Positions 27,583-36,364 of a stretch of DNA of 64,000 bases are shown piece after piece; the first letter of the stretch is position 1; the number at the start of each line of letters is the position of its first letter. The notes under the pieces were generated by a model. The model saw only the letters and a program-made list of their open reading frames with translations, was not told the origin of the DNA and did not search any database. The position numbers were made by a program, and so were the translations under genes. The DNA comes from Streptomyces sp. DT2A-34. Its GTDB lineage: Bacteria > Actinomycetota > Actinomycetes > Streptomycetales > Streptomycetaceae. Location: positions 9,714,001 to 9,778,000 of the forward strand of contig NZ_JASTWJ010000001.1 of assembly GCF_030499515.1 (NCBI RefSeq), in the 5' to 3' direction.

Positions 27583-28977
27583 ATGGCTTTCCCCGTCGAT
27601 CTCCGCCGCTGCCAGATACTCGGTCTGGCCGGCACCGCCTCCCTCGCCCTGGGCGGTGAGACGGCCGGCGCGCTGCCGGTCCGGGAACTCCTGGCCCCGA
27701 GCTCCGCGCACGCGGCCCTCGGCCTGGTCGGCGTCTACTTCGGCGTCGTCCTGCTGATAGCGGCCTGGCTGCTGCTCGGCCGGCTCGTACGCAGCGCCGA
27801 CCCGCCGACCCCGCGCGCCCTGCTGCTGGTCCTGGCCGTGTGGGCGACCCCGCTGCTGATCGCGCCGCCCCTGTTCAGCCGCGACGTGTACAGCTACCTG
27901 GCCCAAGGCGCCATGGTCGACGCACACATCGACGTGTACGCGTACGGCCCCGCCCACCTCGGCGGCCCGCTCGCCGACGAGGTGGCCCCGCTGTGGCGGC
28001 ACACGGCGGCCCCTTACGGCCCGGTGTTCATGGGCGTCGCCTCCGCGCTGTCCGGCCTGACCCGAGGCGAACTCCCCGCCGGTCTCCTCGGCATGAGGCT
28101 CATAGCGCTGCTCGGCGTCGCGCTGATGGCGGCCGCGCTGCCGCGCCTCGCCCGGCACAGCGGGGCCGACCCGTCCGCCGCCCTGTGGCTGGGCGCCCTG
28201 AACCCGCTCGTGCTGCTGCACCTGGTCGCGGGCGCCCACAACGACGCCATCATGCTCGGCCTGCTCGGCGCGGGTCTGGTCGCGGCCCTCGGCCGGTGGC
28301 CGGCCGTGGGCGCCGTACTCGTCACGCTCGCCGCCCTGGTCAAGGCGCCGGCCGCACTCGGCCTCGCCGCGGTCGTGCTGCTCCAGGTGCGAGCCGGTCA
28401 CCACCCGGCGAAGGCCGTCTGCGCCACGGCGCTCGCGTCCGCCGCCACCACGGTCGCCGCCACGGCCGTCGCGGGCACGGGATACGGCTGGATAGGCGCC
28501 CTGGACACCCCGGTCTCCCCGCAGAACTGGGCCCTCACCAGCCTGCTCGGCCGTGCCACCGCCTCGCTGCTGGAAGAGGCCGGCAGCGATCTGGCGCCGC
28601 TGGCCGTACCGGTGTGGCACGTCTTCGGGCTGGTGCTCACGGCGGTCCTCGTGGCCCTCATATGGTGGCGCTGGCGGCCCCGCCCGGTCTACGCGCTCGG
28701 GCTGAGCCTTGCGGCCGTGGCCGCCTTCGGGCCGGCGATCCGCCCCTGGTACGCCCTGTGGGGCCTGTTCCTCATCGCCGCCGCCGCGCCCAGCACTTCG
28801 GTACGGCATCGGGTGGCGGCCCTGACGGGAGTGCTCGCGTTCGCCGTCCTGCCCAGCGGCGCCGCCGCGGACGTCGGCCAGTTGGTGCTGGCCGTCTCCG
28901 GGGGCGCGCTCGCCGTGGTCGTCCTGTGGCAGGCGCATCTGGCGGCGCAGGCCCCGGCGCTGGAGCGCACCGCATGA
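27583..28977 (+). CDS. mptB: Polyprenol-phosphomannose-dependent mannosyltransferase, MptB-like
   Basis: The 464-residue protein has about 12 membrane helices. It resembles MptB of mycolata: the early loop LFSRDVYSYLAQGAMVDAHI carries the conserved acidic and Tyr residues, followed by WRHTAAPYGPVF, LGALNPLVLLHLVAGAHNDA and AIRPWYALWGLFLIAAA. Such GT-C enzymes move mannose from a lipid carrier to envelope glycolipids on the outer face. ATG 27583 is chosen; GTG 27574 is possible. Its stop overlaps the GT87 gene. Confidence 0.8.
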   Translation: MAFPVDLRRCQILGLAGTASLALGGETAGALPVRELLAPSSAHAALGLVGVYFGVVLLIAAWLLLGRLVRSADPPTPRALLLVLAVWATPLLIAPPLFSRDVYSYLAQGAMVDAHIDVYAYGPAHLGGPLADEVAPLWRHTAAPYGPVFMGVASALSGLTRGELPAGLLGMRLIALLGVALMAAALPRLARHSGADPSAALWLGALNPLVLLHLVAGAHNDAIMLGLLGAGLVAALGRWPAVGAVLVTLAALVKAPAALGLAAVVLLQVRAGHHPAKAVCATALASAATTVAATAVAGTGYGWIGALDTPVSPQNWALTSLLGRATASLLEEAGSDLAPLAVPVWHVFGLVLTAVLVALIWWRWRPRPVYALGLSLAAVAAFGPAIRPWYALWGLFLIAAAAPSTSVRHRVAALTGVLAFAVLPSGAAADVGQLVLAVSGGALAVVVLWQAHLAAQAPALERTA

Positions 28978-30338
28978 GGCTTCCGCGCACCGATCGCGGC
29001 CGGGCCGTCCTGGTGCTCCTGCTCGCCGCCGCGGTGACCGTCTTCACGGCGACCGTGCCGTTGCTGCGCGACTGGTTCGACCTGCGCGTCTACTACGGCA
29101 CCGTGGACAGCTGGATCCACCACGGCGGCCGTATCTACGACTACCGGGTGCCCGGCACCACGTACGGCTTCACGTACCCGCCGTTCGCCGCCGTGGCCAT
29201 GCTGCCCATGGCGCTGCTCGACCTGCACGCGGCGATCGCGGTGGCGCTGCTGCTCAACCTGGCCGCGCTGGTCTTTGTTCTGCGCGTGTTGGCCGGCCGG
29301 GCCTGGCGGCGCCACGGCTGGTACGGCTGTGCGCTGGCCGCCTGCGCGCTGGCCCTGTTCGAGCCACTCCGGGACACCTTCAGCTTCGGCCAGGTGAACG
29401 TCCTGCTGCTGGCGCTGGTGCTGCTCGACTGCTGGTTGCTGGCCACGGGGCGGGGCCGCTGGGCGGGTGTGGGCATCGGCCTCGCGGCCGCGATCAAGCT
29501 GACGCCGGCCGCGTTCATCGGCATGCTGCTGGTGGCCCGGCGCCCGCGAACCGCCGCCGTGGCGACGGCCGTTGCCGCAGCGGCGACGGCGCTCGCGGCC
29601 TGGGTGGCCCCCGACGCGTCCCGCTTCTACTGGACCCACGCCATGTGGGACACCACCCGGGTGGGCCGCCTCGACTACGTCTCCAACCAGTCGCTGCAAG
29701 GGATCCTGGCCCGCCTGGGCGTGTCGGAGCGCGCGGTCTGGGCGGTGGTGGTCCTGCTGGTACTGGGTGTCTGGGTGGCGCGGACCCGTCGGGCGGTCGC
29801 GGCGGGGGACTGGACGGCGGCGTTCGCGCTCACCGGGCTGACCGCCTGCCTGGTCAGCCCGATCACCTGGGTCCACCACCTGGTGTGGCTGCTGCCCTCC
29901 TTCGCCGTCCTCATCCGCGCCGGGCATCTGCGGATCGCGGGCGCCCTGTACGCGCTGCTGTGCACCAGCGTGGTGTGGCTGTGGTTCGACGACGCTTCCG
30001 GCGTCGACGGCTTCCTCGGCAGCAACACCTACACGTGGATCACCCTCGGCCTGCTGCTGTGGCTGCCGCTCGGTCACTCCGGTGCCGCGGGCTCGAAAGC
30101 CTTGCCGCGGAGCACCAGCGACGTGGCACCGGCCCCCATCCCGGCGGCGCCCGCGATCGCCCACGCCTCCGCCCAGCCTGCCCCGGCGAGCCCGCCCTCC
30201 GGTACCACGTCCGCCACCACGGGCACTGTCGCGGGCCCCGGCCTCGGCTTGGCCCGCAAGGCGTCCAGCGACCCGACCGGTTCGACCCGCCCGGACGCGT
30301 CGAACCCCCAGTCGAGCAGCTCGCCGGCCTCCTCGTAG
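28974..30338 (+). CDS. GT87-family polytopic mannosyltransferase with an unusual C-terminal extension
   Basis: Residues 1-370 are a normal DUF2029/GT87 protein: RDWFDLRVYYGTVDSWIHHG, the motif GFTYPPFAAVAMLP, AAIKLTPAAFIGMLLVARR, SNQSLQGILARLG and SPITWVHHLVWLLP. Members are polyprenol-phosphomannose alpha-mannosyltransferases. After the last helix (LLLWLPLGHS) the frame stays open for about 86 Ser/Ala/Pro-rich codons lying antisense to the carboxypeptidase gene. That tail has no family support, so an older stop was probably lost. ATG 28974 overlaps the MptB stop. Confidence 0.82.
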   Translation: MRLPRTDRGRAVLVLLLAAAVTVFTATVPLLRDWFDLRVYYGTVDSWIHHGGRIYDYRVPGTTYGFTYPPFAAVAMLPMALLDLHAAIAVALLLNLAALVFVLRVLAGRAWRRHGWYGCALAACALALFEPLRDTFSFGQVNVLLLALVLLDCWLLATGRGRWAGVGIGLAAAIKLTPAAFIGMLLVARRPRTAAVATAVAAAATALAAWVAPDASRFYWTHAMWDTTRVGRLDYVSNQSLQGILARLGVSERAVWAVVVLLVLGVWVARTRRAVAAGDWTAAFALTGLTACLVSPITWVHHLVWLLPSFAVLIRAGHLRIAGALYALLCTSVVWLWFDDASGVDGFLGSNTYTWITLGLLLWLPLGHSGAAGSKALPRSTSDVAPAPIPAAPAIAHASAQPAPASPPSGTTSATTGTVAGPGLGLARKASSDPTGSTRPDASNPQSSSSPASS

Positions 30339-31255
30339 ACGGCGAAGCCGCCCGCCCGGGGGTTCATCACCGTGACGACGAGGGTGCGATCCCCCCGGCG
30401 GGCGGCGGCGATGAGCGTGTTGCCCGCCTTGCTGGTGTAGCCGTTCTTGACGCCGATCAGCCCCGGATAGGGGTCCACCCCGTCCGCCCCGGTCAACAGG
30501 CGATTGGTGTTGCGGATCTCGTACGACCAGCCGCCCCCTCCGGGGAACCGCGCCTCGGCCGTGCCGCAGTACCGCGCGAACTCCGCGTTGCGGAGCCCGG
30601 CCCGGCCGAACACCGCCAGGTCGTACGCCGACGACACCTGGCCGGGGGTGTCGTAGCCGTCGGGCGACAGCACGCGCGTGTCGAGGGCGCCCAGCGCGAT
30701 CGCCTTGGCCTGCATCTGGGCGGCCGTCGCGCGCCAGCCGCCGTTCAGCGCGGCCAGCACTCGCACGGCGTCGTTGCCGGAGCTGAGGAACACCCCGCGC
30801 CACAGATCGGCGACGCGGTACGTACGTCCCTCGGCGAGCCCCACGAGACTGCTGCCGGGCCCGATCCCCGCCAGTTCCTTCTCGCTCACCGTGTGCGGGA
30901 CGCCGGCCGGCAGGGTCGGCAGCACGGTGAGGGCGAACAGCGCCTTGAGGGTGCTGGCGGGCGGCAACTTCCGGTGGGCGTTGTGCGCGGCGAGCACCTC
31001 GCCGGTGTCGGCGTCGGCGACCAGCCACGACAGCGCGGAGACGCGCGGAAGGCGGGGCACCGCGGAATCCGGCCGCACATGGGTGCCGGACCGGTACAGC
31101 AGCGCGGGCCGCGGCTTCGCCGCACTCGGCCCACCCGGCGGATCGGGGTCGTGCCCGGTACGGGCGACCGCGGTGGCGGGCGCGAGCGCCAGCAGGCCGG
31201 CCGCGCACAGTGCGCAGGTGGACACAAGCACCCGGGTGGGAAATCCGATCGTCAT
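30074..31255 (-). CDS. D-alanyl-D-alanine carboxypeptidase (S11 family)
   Basis: The 393-residue protein has a signal peptide, the catalytic SxxK in ASTLK (Ser101, Lys104), SGN at 159-161 (LSSGNDAVRV) and KNG in GVKNGYTSKAGNT in place of KTG. KNG at this position is, to my recollection, usual for Streptomyces DacC-like proteins. A C-terminal helix (AGAGWAEAWAIAGAAGMGAG) with a short charged tail suggests membrane anchoring. ATG 31255 (MTIGFPTRVL) begins the signal. It trims stem pentapeptides in the wall. Its last 265 bases overlap the converging GT87 frame. Confidence 0.9.
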   Translation of the reverse strand: MTIGFPTRVLVSTCALCAAGLLALAPATAVARTGHDPDPPGGPSAAKPRPALLYRSGTHVRPDSAVPRLPRVSALSWLVADADTGEVLAAHNAHRKLPPASTLKALFALTVLPTLPAGVPHTVSEKELAGIGPGSSLVGLAEGRTYRVADLWRGVFLSSGNDAVRVLAALNGGWRATAAQMQAKAIALGALDTRVLSPDGYDTPGQVSSAYDLAVFGRAGLRNAEFARYCGTAEARFPGGGGWSYEIRNTNRLLTGADGVDPYPGLIGVKNGYTSKAGNTLIAAARRGDRTLVVTVMNPRAGGFAVYEEAGELLDWGFDASGRVEPVGSLDALRAKPRPGPATVPVVADVVPEGGLAGAGWAEAWAIAGAAGMGAGATSLVLRGKAFEPAAPE

Positions 31256-31348
31256 ACCGTCAACGTAGGAAGGCAGTCGTCGTACACCGCGCTGCCCGGG
31301 CCGGGAGGGGCGCGCCGGCACCCGGACGGGCGATGCCTGCGCGACGCG

Positions 31349-32485
31349 TCACTCGCCCGGCAGCGTCGGCTGGATCCGCCGCAGGAACGTGGCGTTGTCG
31401 GGCGTCTCGCGCATGCGCTCCAGGAGGGTCTCCAGGTTCGCCTGGCCGTCCCGGGTCTGCAGCGCCCGGCGCAGGCCGCGCACGGTGGTCAACTCGGCCG
31501 GGGGCAGGAGGAGTTCCTCGCGGCGGGTCCCGGACGGGTTGATGTCGACGGCGGGGAAGACACGACGGGAGGCGAGGTCGCGGCTGAGGCGCAGCTCCAT
31601 GTTGCCGGTGCTCTTGAGCTCCTCGAAGTAGAAGTCGTCGGCCCGGGAGCCGGTCTCCACCAGGGCCGTGGCGAGGATGGTCAGCGAACCGCCCTCCTCG
31701 GCCAGGCGGGCGGCGCCGAAGAACCGCTTCGGCCCCTGCAGCGCGGCCGCGTCGACGCCGCCGCTCAGGGTGCGGCCGCCGGACGCGGCCGCGTTGTTGT
31801 GCGCCCGGCACAGCCGGGTCAGGGAGTCCAACAGGATGACGACGTCCTCGCCGGCCTCGACGAGCCGCTTGGCCCGCTCGATGACGAGTTCGGCCATCGC
31901 GATGTGCTGCTTGGGCGCCCGGTCGAAGGTCGAGGCGTACACCTCGCCCCGCACCGAACGTCGCATGTCGGTGACTTCCTCGGGGCGCTCGTCGAGGAGC
32001 ACCACCATCAGCCGGCACTCGGGGTGGTTGCCGGCGACGGCCGCCGCGATCTGCTGGAGCAGCACGGTCTTGCCGGTCTTGGGCGGGGCCACGATCAGCC
32101 CGCGCTGACCCTTGCCCACGGGCGCGATCAGATCGGCGACCCGCCCGGTCAGCCCGGATGCCGGGTGTTCGAGACGGATCCGCTCCCGCGGGTGGAGCGG
32201 CGTCAGTTCGCCGAAGCTGCGGCGGTTCCTGGCGGGCGTCCGCCCGTTGACGCGGGCGACTTCGGTGAATGCGCGCTGGGCGCCGTGTACGCCGTCGACG
32301 AGGTCGCCCTTGCGCAGGCCGTACCGGCGGATCACAGCGGGGGAGACCTGAAGGTCGGAGGGCGCGGGCAGCAGGTCCTCGGCGCGCAGGTGTCCCTTCC
32401 CGTTCGCGTCGATGTCGAGCACGCCGGTGACGGCCCGGGCCGGGAGCTGCTGCTGGACTGGGGGGTGTTCGAGTGTGGTGGTCAT
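31349..32485 (-). CDS. rho: Short transcription termination factor Rho paralogue
   Basis: The 378-residue product keeps the full Rho core. An RNA-binding cold-shock domain (VTGVLDIDANGKGHL, VSPAVIRRYGLRKGD) precedes the P-loop APPKTGKTVLLQQIA, Walker B VVILLDSLTRLCRAHN, Q-loop GGVDAAALQGPKRFFGAAR and R-loop region DINPSGTRREELLL. It lacks the N-terminal helix bundle and the large Arg/Asp-rich insert of the main actinobacterial Rho (about 600-700 residues). ATG 32485 follows AAAGGA by nine bases. It is therefore probably a second Rho with different RNA choice. Confidence 0.9.
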   Translation of the reverse strand: MTTTLEHPPVQQQLPARAVTGVLDIDANGKGHLRAEDLLPAPSDLQVSPAVIRRYGLRKGDLVDGVHGAQRAFTEVARVNGRTPARNRRSFGELTPLHPRERIRLEHPASGLTGRVADLIAPVGKGQRGLIVAPPKTGKTVLLQQIAAAVAGNHPECRLMVVLLDERPEEVTDMRRSVRGEVYASTFDRAPKQHIAMAELVIERAKRLVEAGEDVVILLDSLTRLCRAHNNAAASGGRTLSGGVDAAALQGPKRFFGAARLAEEGGSLTILATALVETGSRADDFYFEELKSTGNMELRLSRDLASRRVFPAVDINPSGTRREELLLPPAELTTVRGLRRALQTRDGQANLETLLERMRETPDNATFLRRIQPTLPGE

Positions 32486-32729
32486 GAGGGTCGGTCCTTT
32501 CACGGACGGAAGGCAGGAGACATGCGGAGGGAAGGAATGAGCCGCGGACATCGGGAAGGCGGACAGAGCGCCTTCGGGCGGCGGGAAACAGCACCTCGGA
32601 TACGGCAGAACCACTGGTCACGAGGTGGTGAGGTGAAGCCGGTACGACGACCGGCGAACTGAAGAAGAACCAGTACCAGCGTCCACGACGGGACGTACAG
32701 AGGTACTAAGGGGACGGTACCACGGTGGT
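32486..32729 (-). promoter_or_regulatory. Long, pyrimidine-rich leader of the short Rho gene
   Basis: The 244 bases upstream of rho on its strand hold no convincing gene. The leader is rich in C and U with few G in places (TTCTTCTTCAGTTCGCC, TTCACCTCACCACCTCG), as Rho loading sites are. It contains a GCCGGT-N6-ACCGGC stem near 32640-32657. Self-limiting termination by Rho in its own leader is known in other bacteria; here it is only an inference. Confidence 0.35.
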
Positions 32730-33557
32730 TCAGCGTGTGGCGAGCAAACCGTAGAGCAGGGGAATGCGCGGCTCGGGAAGCCGCCACCAGCCGGAGGGTG
32801 TGCGCACCATCTGCGGCCAGCGCTGCCAGGGCAACTCCTCGCTCTCGCGCAGCCGCCGGACGGTCAGTCCCGCTCCGGTCAACGCGCCGACGACCTCTCC
32901 TATTCCGTGCGTCCACTCATAGCTGTCGGTGGCACCCTCCACGGCCGGGCCGTCCGTGTAGGTGCGCGTCGCGTCCCGGTGCACGGCACGGTCGCCGCCC
33001 AGGTAGTCGTGGCGCAGCAGCAGCTCGGGTCCTTCGCCCGGACCGGGCTTCGGGCCGAGGGAGTTGAGCAGCGGGTGGAACTCGACGATGTACAACCGCC
33101 CGCCGGGACGCAGGAGTTGGGCCAGGACGCCCGCCCAGCGGTCGAGGTCGGGCAGATAGCACAGGGCGCCCTTGCCCGTGTACACCACGTCGAACTGCCG
33201 TCGGCCCAGCGCCTCCACGACGTCGTACACATTCGCCCGTACGTACGTGACGTCGAGCCCCGCCTTCTCGGCGATGCCCTTCGCGGCGGCCACCGACGCC
33301 GCGGAGAAGTCCAGGCCGACGGCCCGCGCCCCGCGCTGCGCGAAGGCGATCGTCTCGGTGCCCAGGTGGCACTGCAGATGGAGCACATCGCGGCCGGCCA
33401 GCTCACCGAGGTCGTCCCACTCGAAGGAGGCGAACCAGCGGGCGGGATCGAGATCCTGGTCGAGGCCGTAGAACCGGCTGGCGAGATGGACGGGAGTGCG
33501 GGCGTCCCAGTTCGCCTGGTTCGCCGACATCATCCGCGCGTGCTCGTCGGTGGTCAT
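32730..33557 (-). CDS. SAM-dependent class I methyltransferase
   Basis: The 275-residue protein has the AdoMet fold: DVLHLQCHLGTETIAFAQRG (motif I), AVGLDFSAASVAAAKGIAEK, then FDVVYTGKGALCYLPDL and RPGGRLYIVEFHPLL. ATG 33557 (MTTDEHARMM) is chosen over an upstream in-frame ATG because homologues begin with this NQANWDARTPVHLASRFYG block soon after. Substrate unknown. It stands alone between the Rho leader and a small SnoaL-like gene. Confidence 0.88.
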   Translation of the reverse strand: MTTDEHARMMSANQANWDARTPVHLASRFYGLDQDLDPARWFASFEWDDLGELAGRDVLHLQCHLGTETIAFAQRGARAVGLDFSAASVAAAKGIAEKAGLDVTYVRANVYDVVEALGRRQFDVVYTGKGALCYLPDLDRWAGVLAQLLRPGGRLYIVEFHPLLNSLGPKPGPGEGPELLLRHDYLGGDRAVHRDATRTYTDGPAVEGATDSYEWTHGIGEVVGALTGAGLTVRRLRESEELPWQRWPQMVRTPSGWWRLPEPRIPLLYGLLATR

Positions 33558-33809
33558 GAGGACATCCAACCGCGAACGGCCGCGTCCGACGGCAGGAATT
33601 CCGGACATGAGGCACCGGGGTGTCGAGGCGGGCCGGCCTCGTTCGTCGGTGGGGTGTAAGCGCCCGTACGGCACCGGAGGCCGCGATGGCCGCTCGCATC
33701 CGCCGCGAGCGCCTGTCCGCCGAGCTTCGGCGGCCCGCTGCTCGGCGGCCGGATCGCCGAGCAGCGGGGCCGCCGCCGCGTGTCAACACTGGGCGCCTTC
33801 GCGCGGGCC

Positions 33810-34207
33810 TCAAACCGACCGCGCCTCCGCCTCCTTCGCGATCCGCTCGAACTGCGCCCCCATCGCCTCGCCCAGCGCCTGCGCGCCCGACAGCGGACGG
33901 ACCATGACCATGAACTCATCGATCAGGCCGTCCTCGTTCACCCGGAGGAAGTCGCAACCGGTGATCTCCCGGTCGCCCACCCGCGCGGTGAAGACCAGCG
34001 CGTGATCACGGCCGCCCGGGTCGTTGATCTCCCGCACATGGCGGAAGTCCTCGAAGACCCGCACCACACCGCGCGGGATCGCCGCGGTGATCGCCTTGCC
34101 CGGGTACGGCTTGAACACACCGGACTGGTGAAGGCGACGTCCTCCGCCAGCAGGGCATCCACGGCATCGAAGTCGCCTGCCTCGACCGCCTCACGGAACG
34201 CGCGCAT
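33810..34207 (-). pseudogene. SnoaL/NTF2-like small protein gene with a one-base frameshift
   Basis: From ATG 34207 the frame encodes MRAFREAVEAGDFDAVDALL and AEDVAFTSPV. The remainder, FKPYPGKAITAAIPRGVVRV to EAMGAQFERIAKEAEARSV, is one frame over. Losing a single G in GTGTGTTC near 34120 (expected SPVVFKPY) joins them. Intact, it would be a 132-residue cone-shaped SnoaL-like protein of unknown ligand, divergent from a PadR gene that may regulate it. An assembly indel is as likely as a real mutation. Confidence 0.75.
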
Positions 34208-34265
34208 CGGATCCCCTCATAGTCAATTGGTTGTGTAAGTGCCGATGGCAATAATCACCTGCTGT

Positions 34266-34271
34266 TAGCCT
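34266..34271 (+). promoter_or_regulatory. -10 element for a leaderless PadR transcript
   Basis: TAGCCT ends six bases before the PadR ATG, so the mRNA would start at the AUG. The 70-base divergent gap is AT-rich for this genome (AGTCAATTGG, GCAATAATC). No clear -35 is seen. Confidence 0.45.
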
Positions 34272-34277
34272 GTCCAC

Positions 34278-34835
34278 ATGTCCCTCAAGTACGCCGTCCT
34301 CGCCGCCCTCCTCGATGGCGAGGCCTCGGGCTACGAGCTGTCCAAGGTCTTCGACGTGTCCTTCGCCAACTTCTGGCCGGCGACCCCGCAGCAGCTCTAC
34401 CGGGAGCTGGAACGCCTGGAGCGGGACGGCCTGGTCGAGGCCCGGTTCGTGCGGCAGGAACGGCGGCCGAACAAGCGGATGTTCACGCTCACCGCGGCCG
34501 GCCGGGAGGACCTGCGCGCCTTCGCCGCCGAGCCGCCCCGACGGCCCACCGTCATCCGCGACGAACTCCTGATCAAGTTCCAGGCCATGGAGGACCCCGA
34601 GGCCGCCCGCGCCCTGATCGAGGAACGCATGACGTGGGCGCGCGGCAAACTCGACCGCTACGAACGCGTCCGAGGCCGCCTCCTCGACGGGCGGAGCGAG
34701 GAGGAGCACTTGCGCGACTCCGACCACATCGGGCCGTATCTGACGCTGCTGCGCGGAATCTCCTTCGAGGAGGAGAACCTGCGCTGGTGCGAGCGCGTTC
34801 TGGCCGTTCTGAAGCAGCGCGTCGCGGCGAGGTGA
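34278..34835 (+). CDS. PadR-family transcriptional regulator
   Basis: The 185-residue protein has the PadR winged helix at 1-85 (MSLKYAVLAALLDGEASGYE, FWPATPQQLYRELERLERDG, QERRPNKRMFTLTAAGRE). A C-terminal helical domain (about 95-185) carries the Vir_C-like pattern for dimerisation. It is divergent from the SnoaL-like gene and overlaps or nearly abuts a methyltransferase gene downstream. It probably represses one or both; the signal is unknown. Confidence 0.9.
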   Translation: MSLKYAVLAALLDGEASGYELSKVFDVSFANFWPATPQQLYRELERLERDGLVEARFVRQERRPNKRMFTLTAAGREDLRAFAAEPPRRPTVIRDELLIKFQAMEDPEAARALIEERMTWARGKLDRYERVRGRLLDGRSEEEHLRDSDHIGPYLTLLRGISFEEENLRWCERVLAVLKQRVAAR

Positions 34836-34840
34836 CGCGG

Positions 34841-35584
34841 ATGTTCAGCCCCGAAGGCCCCTCCCTGCGCGAACTCACCGTCCAGGCGCTGTCGTCCGTC
34901 CAGCGCGGATACGACCTGCTCGCCCCGAAGTTCGACCACACCCCGTTCCGTACGCCGGACTCGGTGCTCTCCGCCGTCACGTCGGCCCTCGCGCGGACCG
35001 GCCCGTACGACGACGGCCTCGACCTGTGCTGCGGGACGGGCGCGGGTGTCGAGGTGCTGGCCGAGGTGTGCCGGCGCAGCGTCACCGGCGTCGACTTCAG
35101 CGCCGGCATGCTCGACGTCGCCCGGCGGCAGGTGAAGGCGGAGGACACGCGCGTCGCCTGGGTCCGCGCGGACGCCCGTGCCCTGCCGTTCGCCCCCGCC
35201 TTCGACCTCGTGGTGAGCTTCGGGGCGTTCGGCCACTTCTTGCCCCGTGAGCTGCCGGGCCTGTTCGCCCAGGTGCACTCCGTGCTGCGGCCCGGCGGGA
35301 TCTTCGCGTTCCCGGTCGTGGCCCCGGCCCGTCCCACGTCCCCCGCCTTCTGGATGCTGGTGGTCTTCGACGCGGTGATGCGGGTGCGCAACGCCGTGTG
35401 GCGCCCGCCCTTCGTCATGTACTACCGGGCCTTCCGGCTCGGGGAGGTGCGGAGCGGGCTCGCCCGTGCCGGTTTCCAGGTGGAACTGCGGGCTCTGTCC
35501 GAGTTCGGGCGGCGGCGGGACGGCAGCCCGCGGGTGCGGATGGTCGTGGCTCGACGCCCGCTCAGCCCGCCGACGGCACCGTGA
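34841..35584 (+). CDS. Class I SAM-dependent methyltransferase
   Basis: The 247-residue protein has LDLCCGTGAGVEVLAEV (motif I), VTGVDFSAGMLDVARRQV, FDLVVSFGAFGHFLPREL and LRPGGIFAFPVVAP. GAGG lies eight bases before ATG 34841, which I use. A GTG at 34832 overlapping the PadR stop is an equally plausible coupled start and would add three residues. It is probably co-transcribed with the PadR regulator. The substrate is unknown. Its last 23 bases overlap the converging GntR gene. Confidence 0.85.
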   Translation: MFSPEGPSLRELTVQALSSVQRGYDLLAPKFDHTPFRTPDSVLSAVTSALARTGPYDDGLDLCCGTGAGVEVLAEVCRRSVTGVDFSAGMLDVARRQVKAEDTRVAWVRADARALPFAPAFDLVVSFGAFGHFLPRELPGLFAQVHSVLRPGGIFAFPVVAPARPTSPAFWMLVVFDAVMRVRNAVWRPPFVMYYRAFRLGEVRSGLARAGFQVELRALSEFGRRRDGSPRVRMVVARRPLSPPTAP

Positions 35585-36307
35585 ACTCGTAGACCAGGGC
35601 GTCCTGTTGGGCGTCCACGACGAGGTCCGTGATCTCCAGAGGGCGGGCGTACTGGTCGTGCACGCGCCGGGTGACCCGCACCGAAGGGGCGCCCGGGGGC
35701 CGAGTGATGGCGTCCCGGTGGTGCAGGGTTTCAGGCCCGCCTTGCGCATCCAGTCGTAGGCGCGGCGCAGTTGGGCCGATCCGGTGCCGTCGGCGCGGTC
35801 GCGATAGCGGGCGAGCTCGGCCACCTCGGCGAGTGCCACCGCGGAGAAGGACGTCACGGCCGTACGCCGGCCGCGTCCGTCGGCGCCCGCGGACTCGTAG
35901 CGGTGCACCAGGGTGGGGCGGTGCGGGGCGAGCCCCAGGGCCTCGGCGTGCTCCGGCGGGGGAGCCTCCCAGGCGACCGTGGCCCGGTCCACCGCGCCTG
36001 GGCTCGTGGTCAGTGCGCCGACCGGGAAGGTGAGGGACGCCGGGGTCTCGACCGGCGGACCGGGCAGGGTGGCATGGCTGCCCCGCCGGTCGGTGGCGAC
36101 CAGTCCGCCGCGGCGCAGCACCTCCAGCGCCTGCCGTACGGTCTCCCTGCTGACCTCGAAGTGCTCCGCCAACTGCCGTTCCCCCAGCAGCCGTTCGCCG
36201 GGCGGGATGGTTCCGTCGCGCAGCTCGCCGACCAGCTGGGTGGCGATCCTCCGGTACAGCGGCTGCGCTTCGGTGAGCGGGCGGTCGTGCGGGGTGGTGC
36301 GGGCCAT
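35562..36307 (-). pseudogene. HutC/GntR-family regulator with a frameshift in the UTRA domain
   Basis: From ATG 36307 the frame gives the winged helix (PLYRRIATQLVGELRDG, LAEHFEVSRETVRQALEVLR) and most of a UTRA domain (TLVHRYESAGADGRGRRTAV), ending YDWMRKAGL. The true ending ETLHHRDAITR to VYEFTVPSAG is one frame over; a single G missing near 35733 joins them. UTRA regulators such as DasR bind phosphosugars or amino sugars. A HutC-like operator sits in its own leader, suggesting autoregulation. A read error is plausible because both halves are well conserved. Confidence 0.8.
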
Positions 36308-36364
36308 GCCGCGCCTCCTGTTGGTGACGTGTCGTAGCCGTGCGGGTTCGTTGCGCCACCAAAT

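Noticed and set aside
32500..32916. 138-codon minus-strand frame upstream of rho
   Set aside because: It overlaps the supported methyltransferase gene and the rho leader, has no family pattern and uneven codon use.
33810..35584. Biosynthetic cluster built from SnoaL-like, PadR and methyltransferase genes
   Set aside because: No polyketide, peptide or terpene synthase is anywhere in the window; these are common solitary genes.
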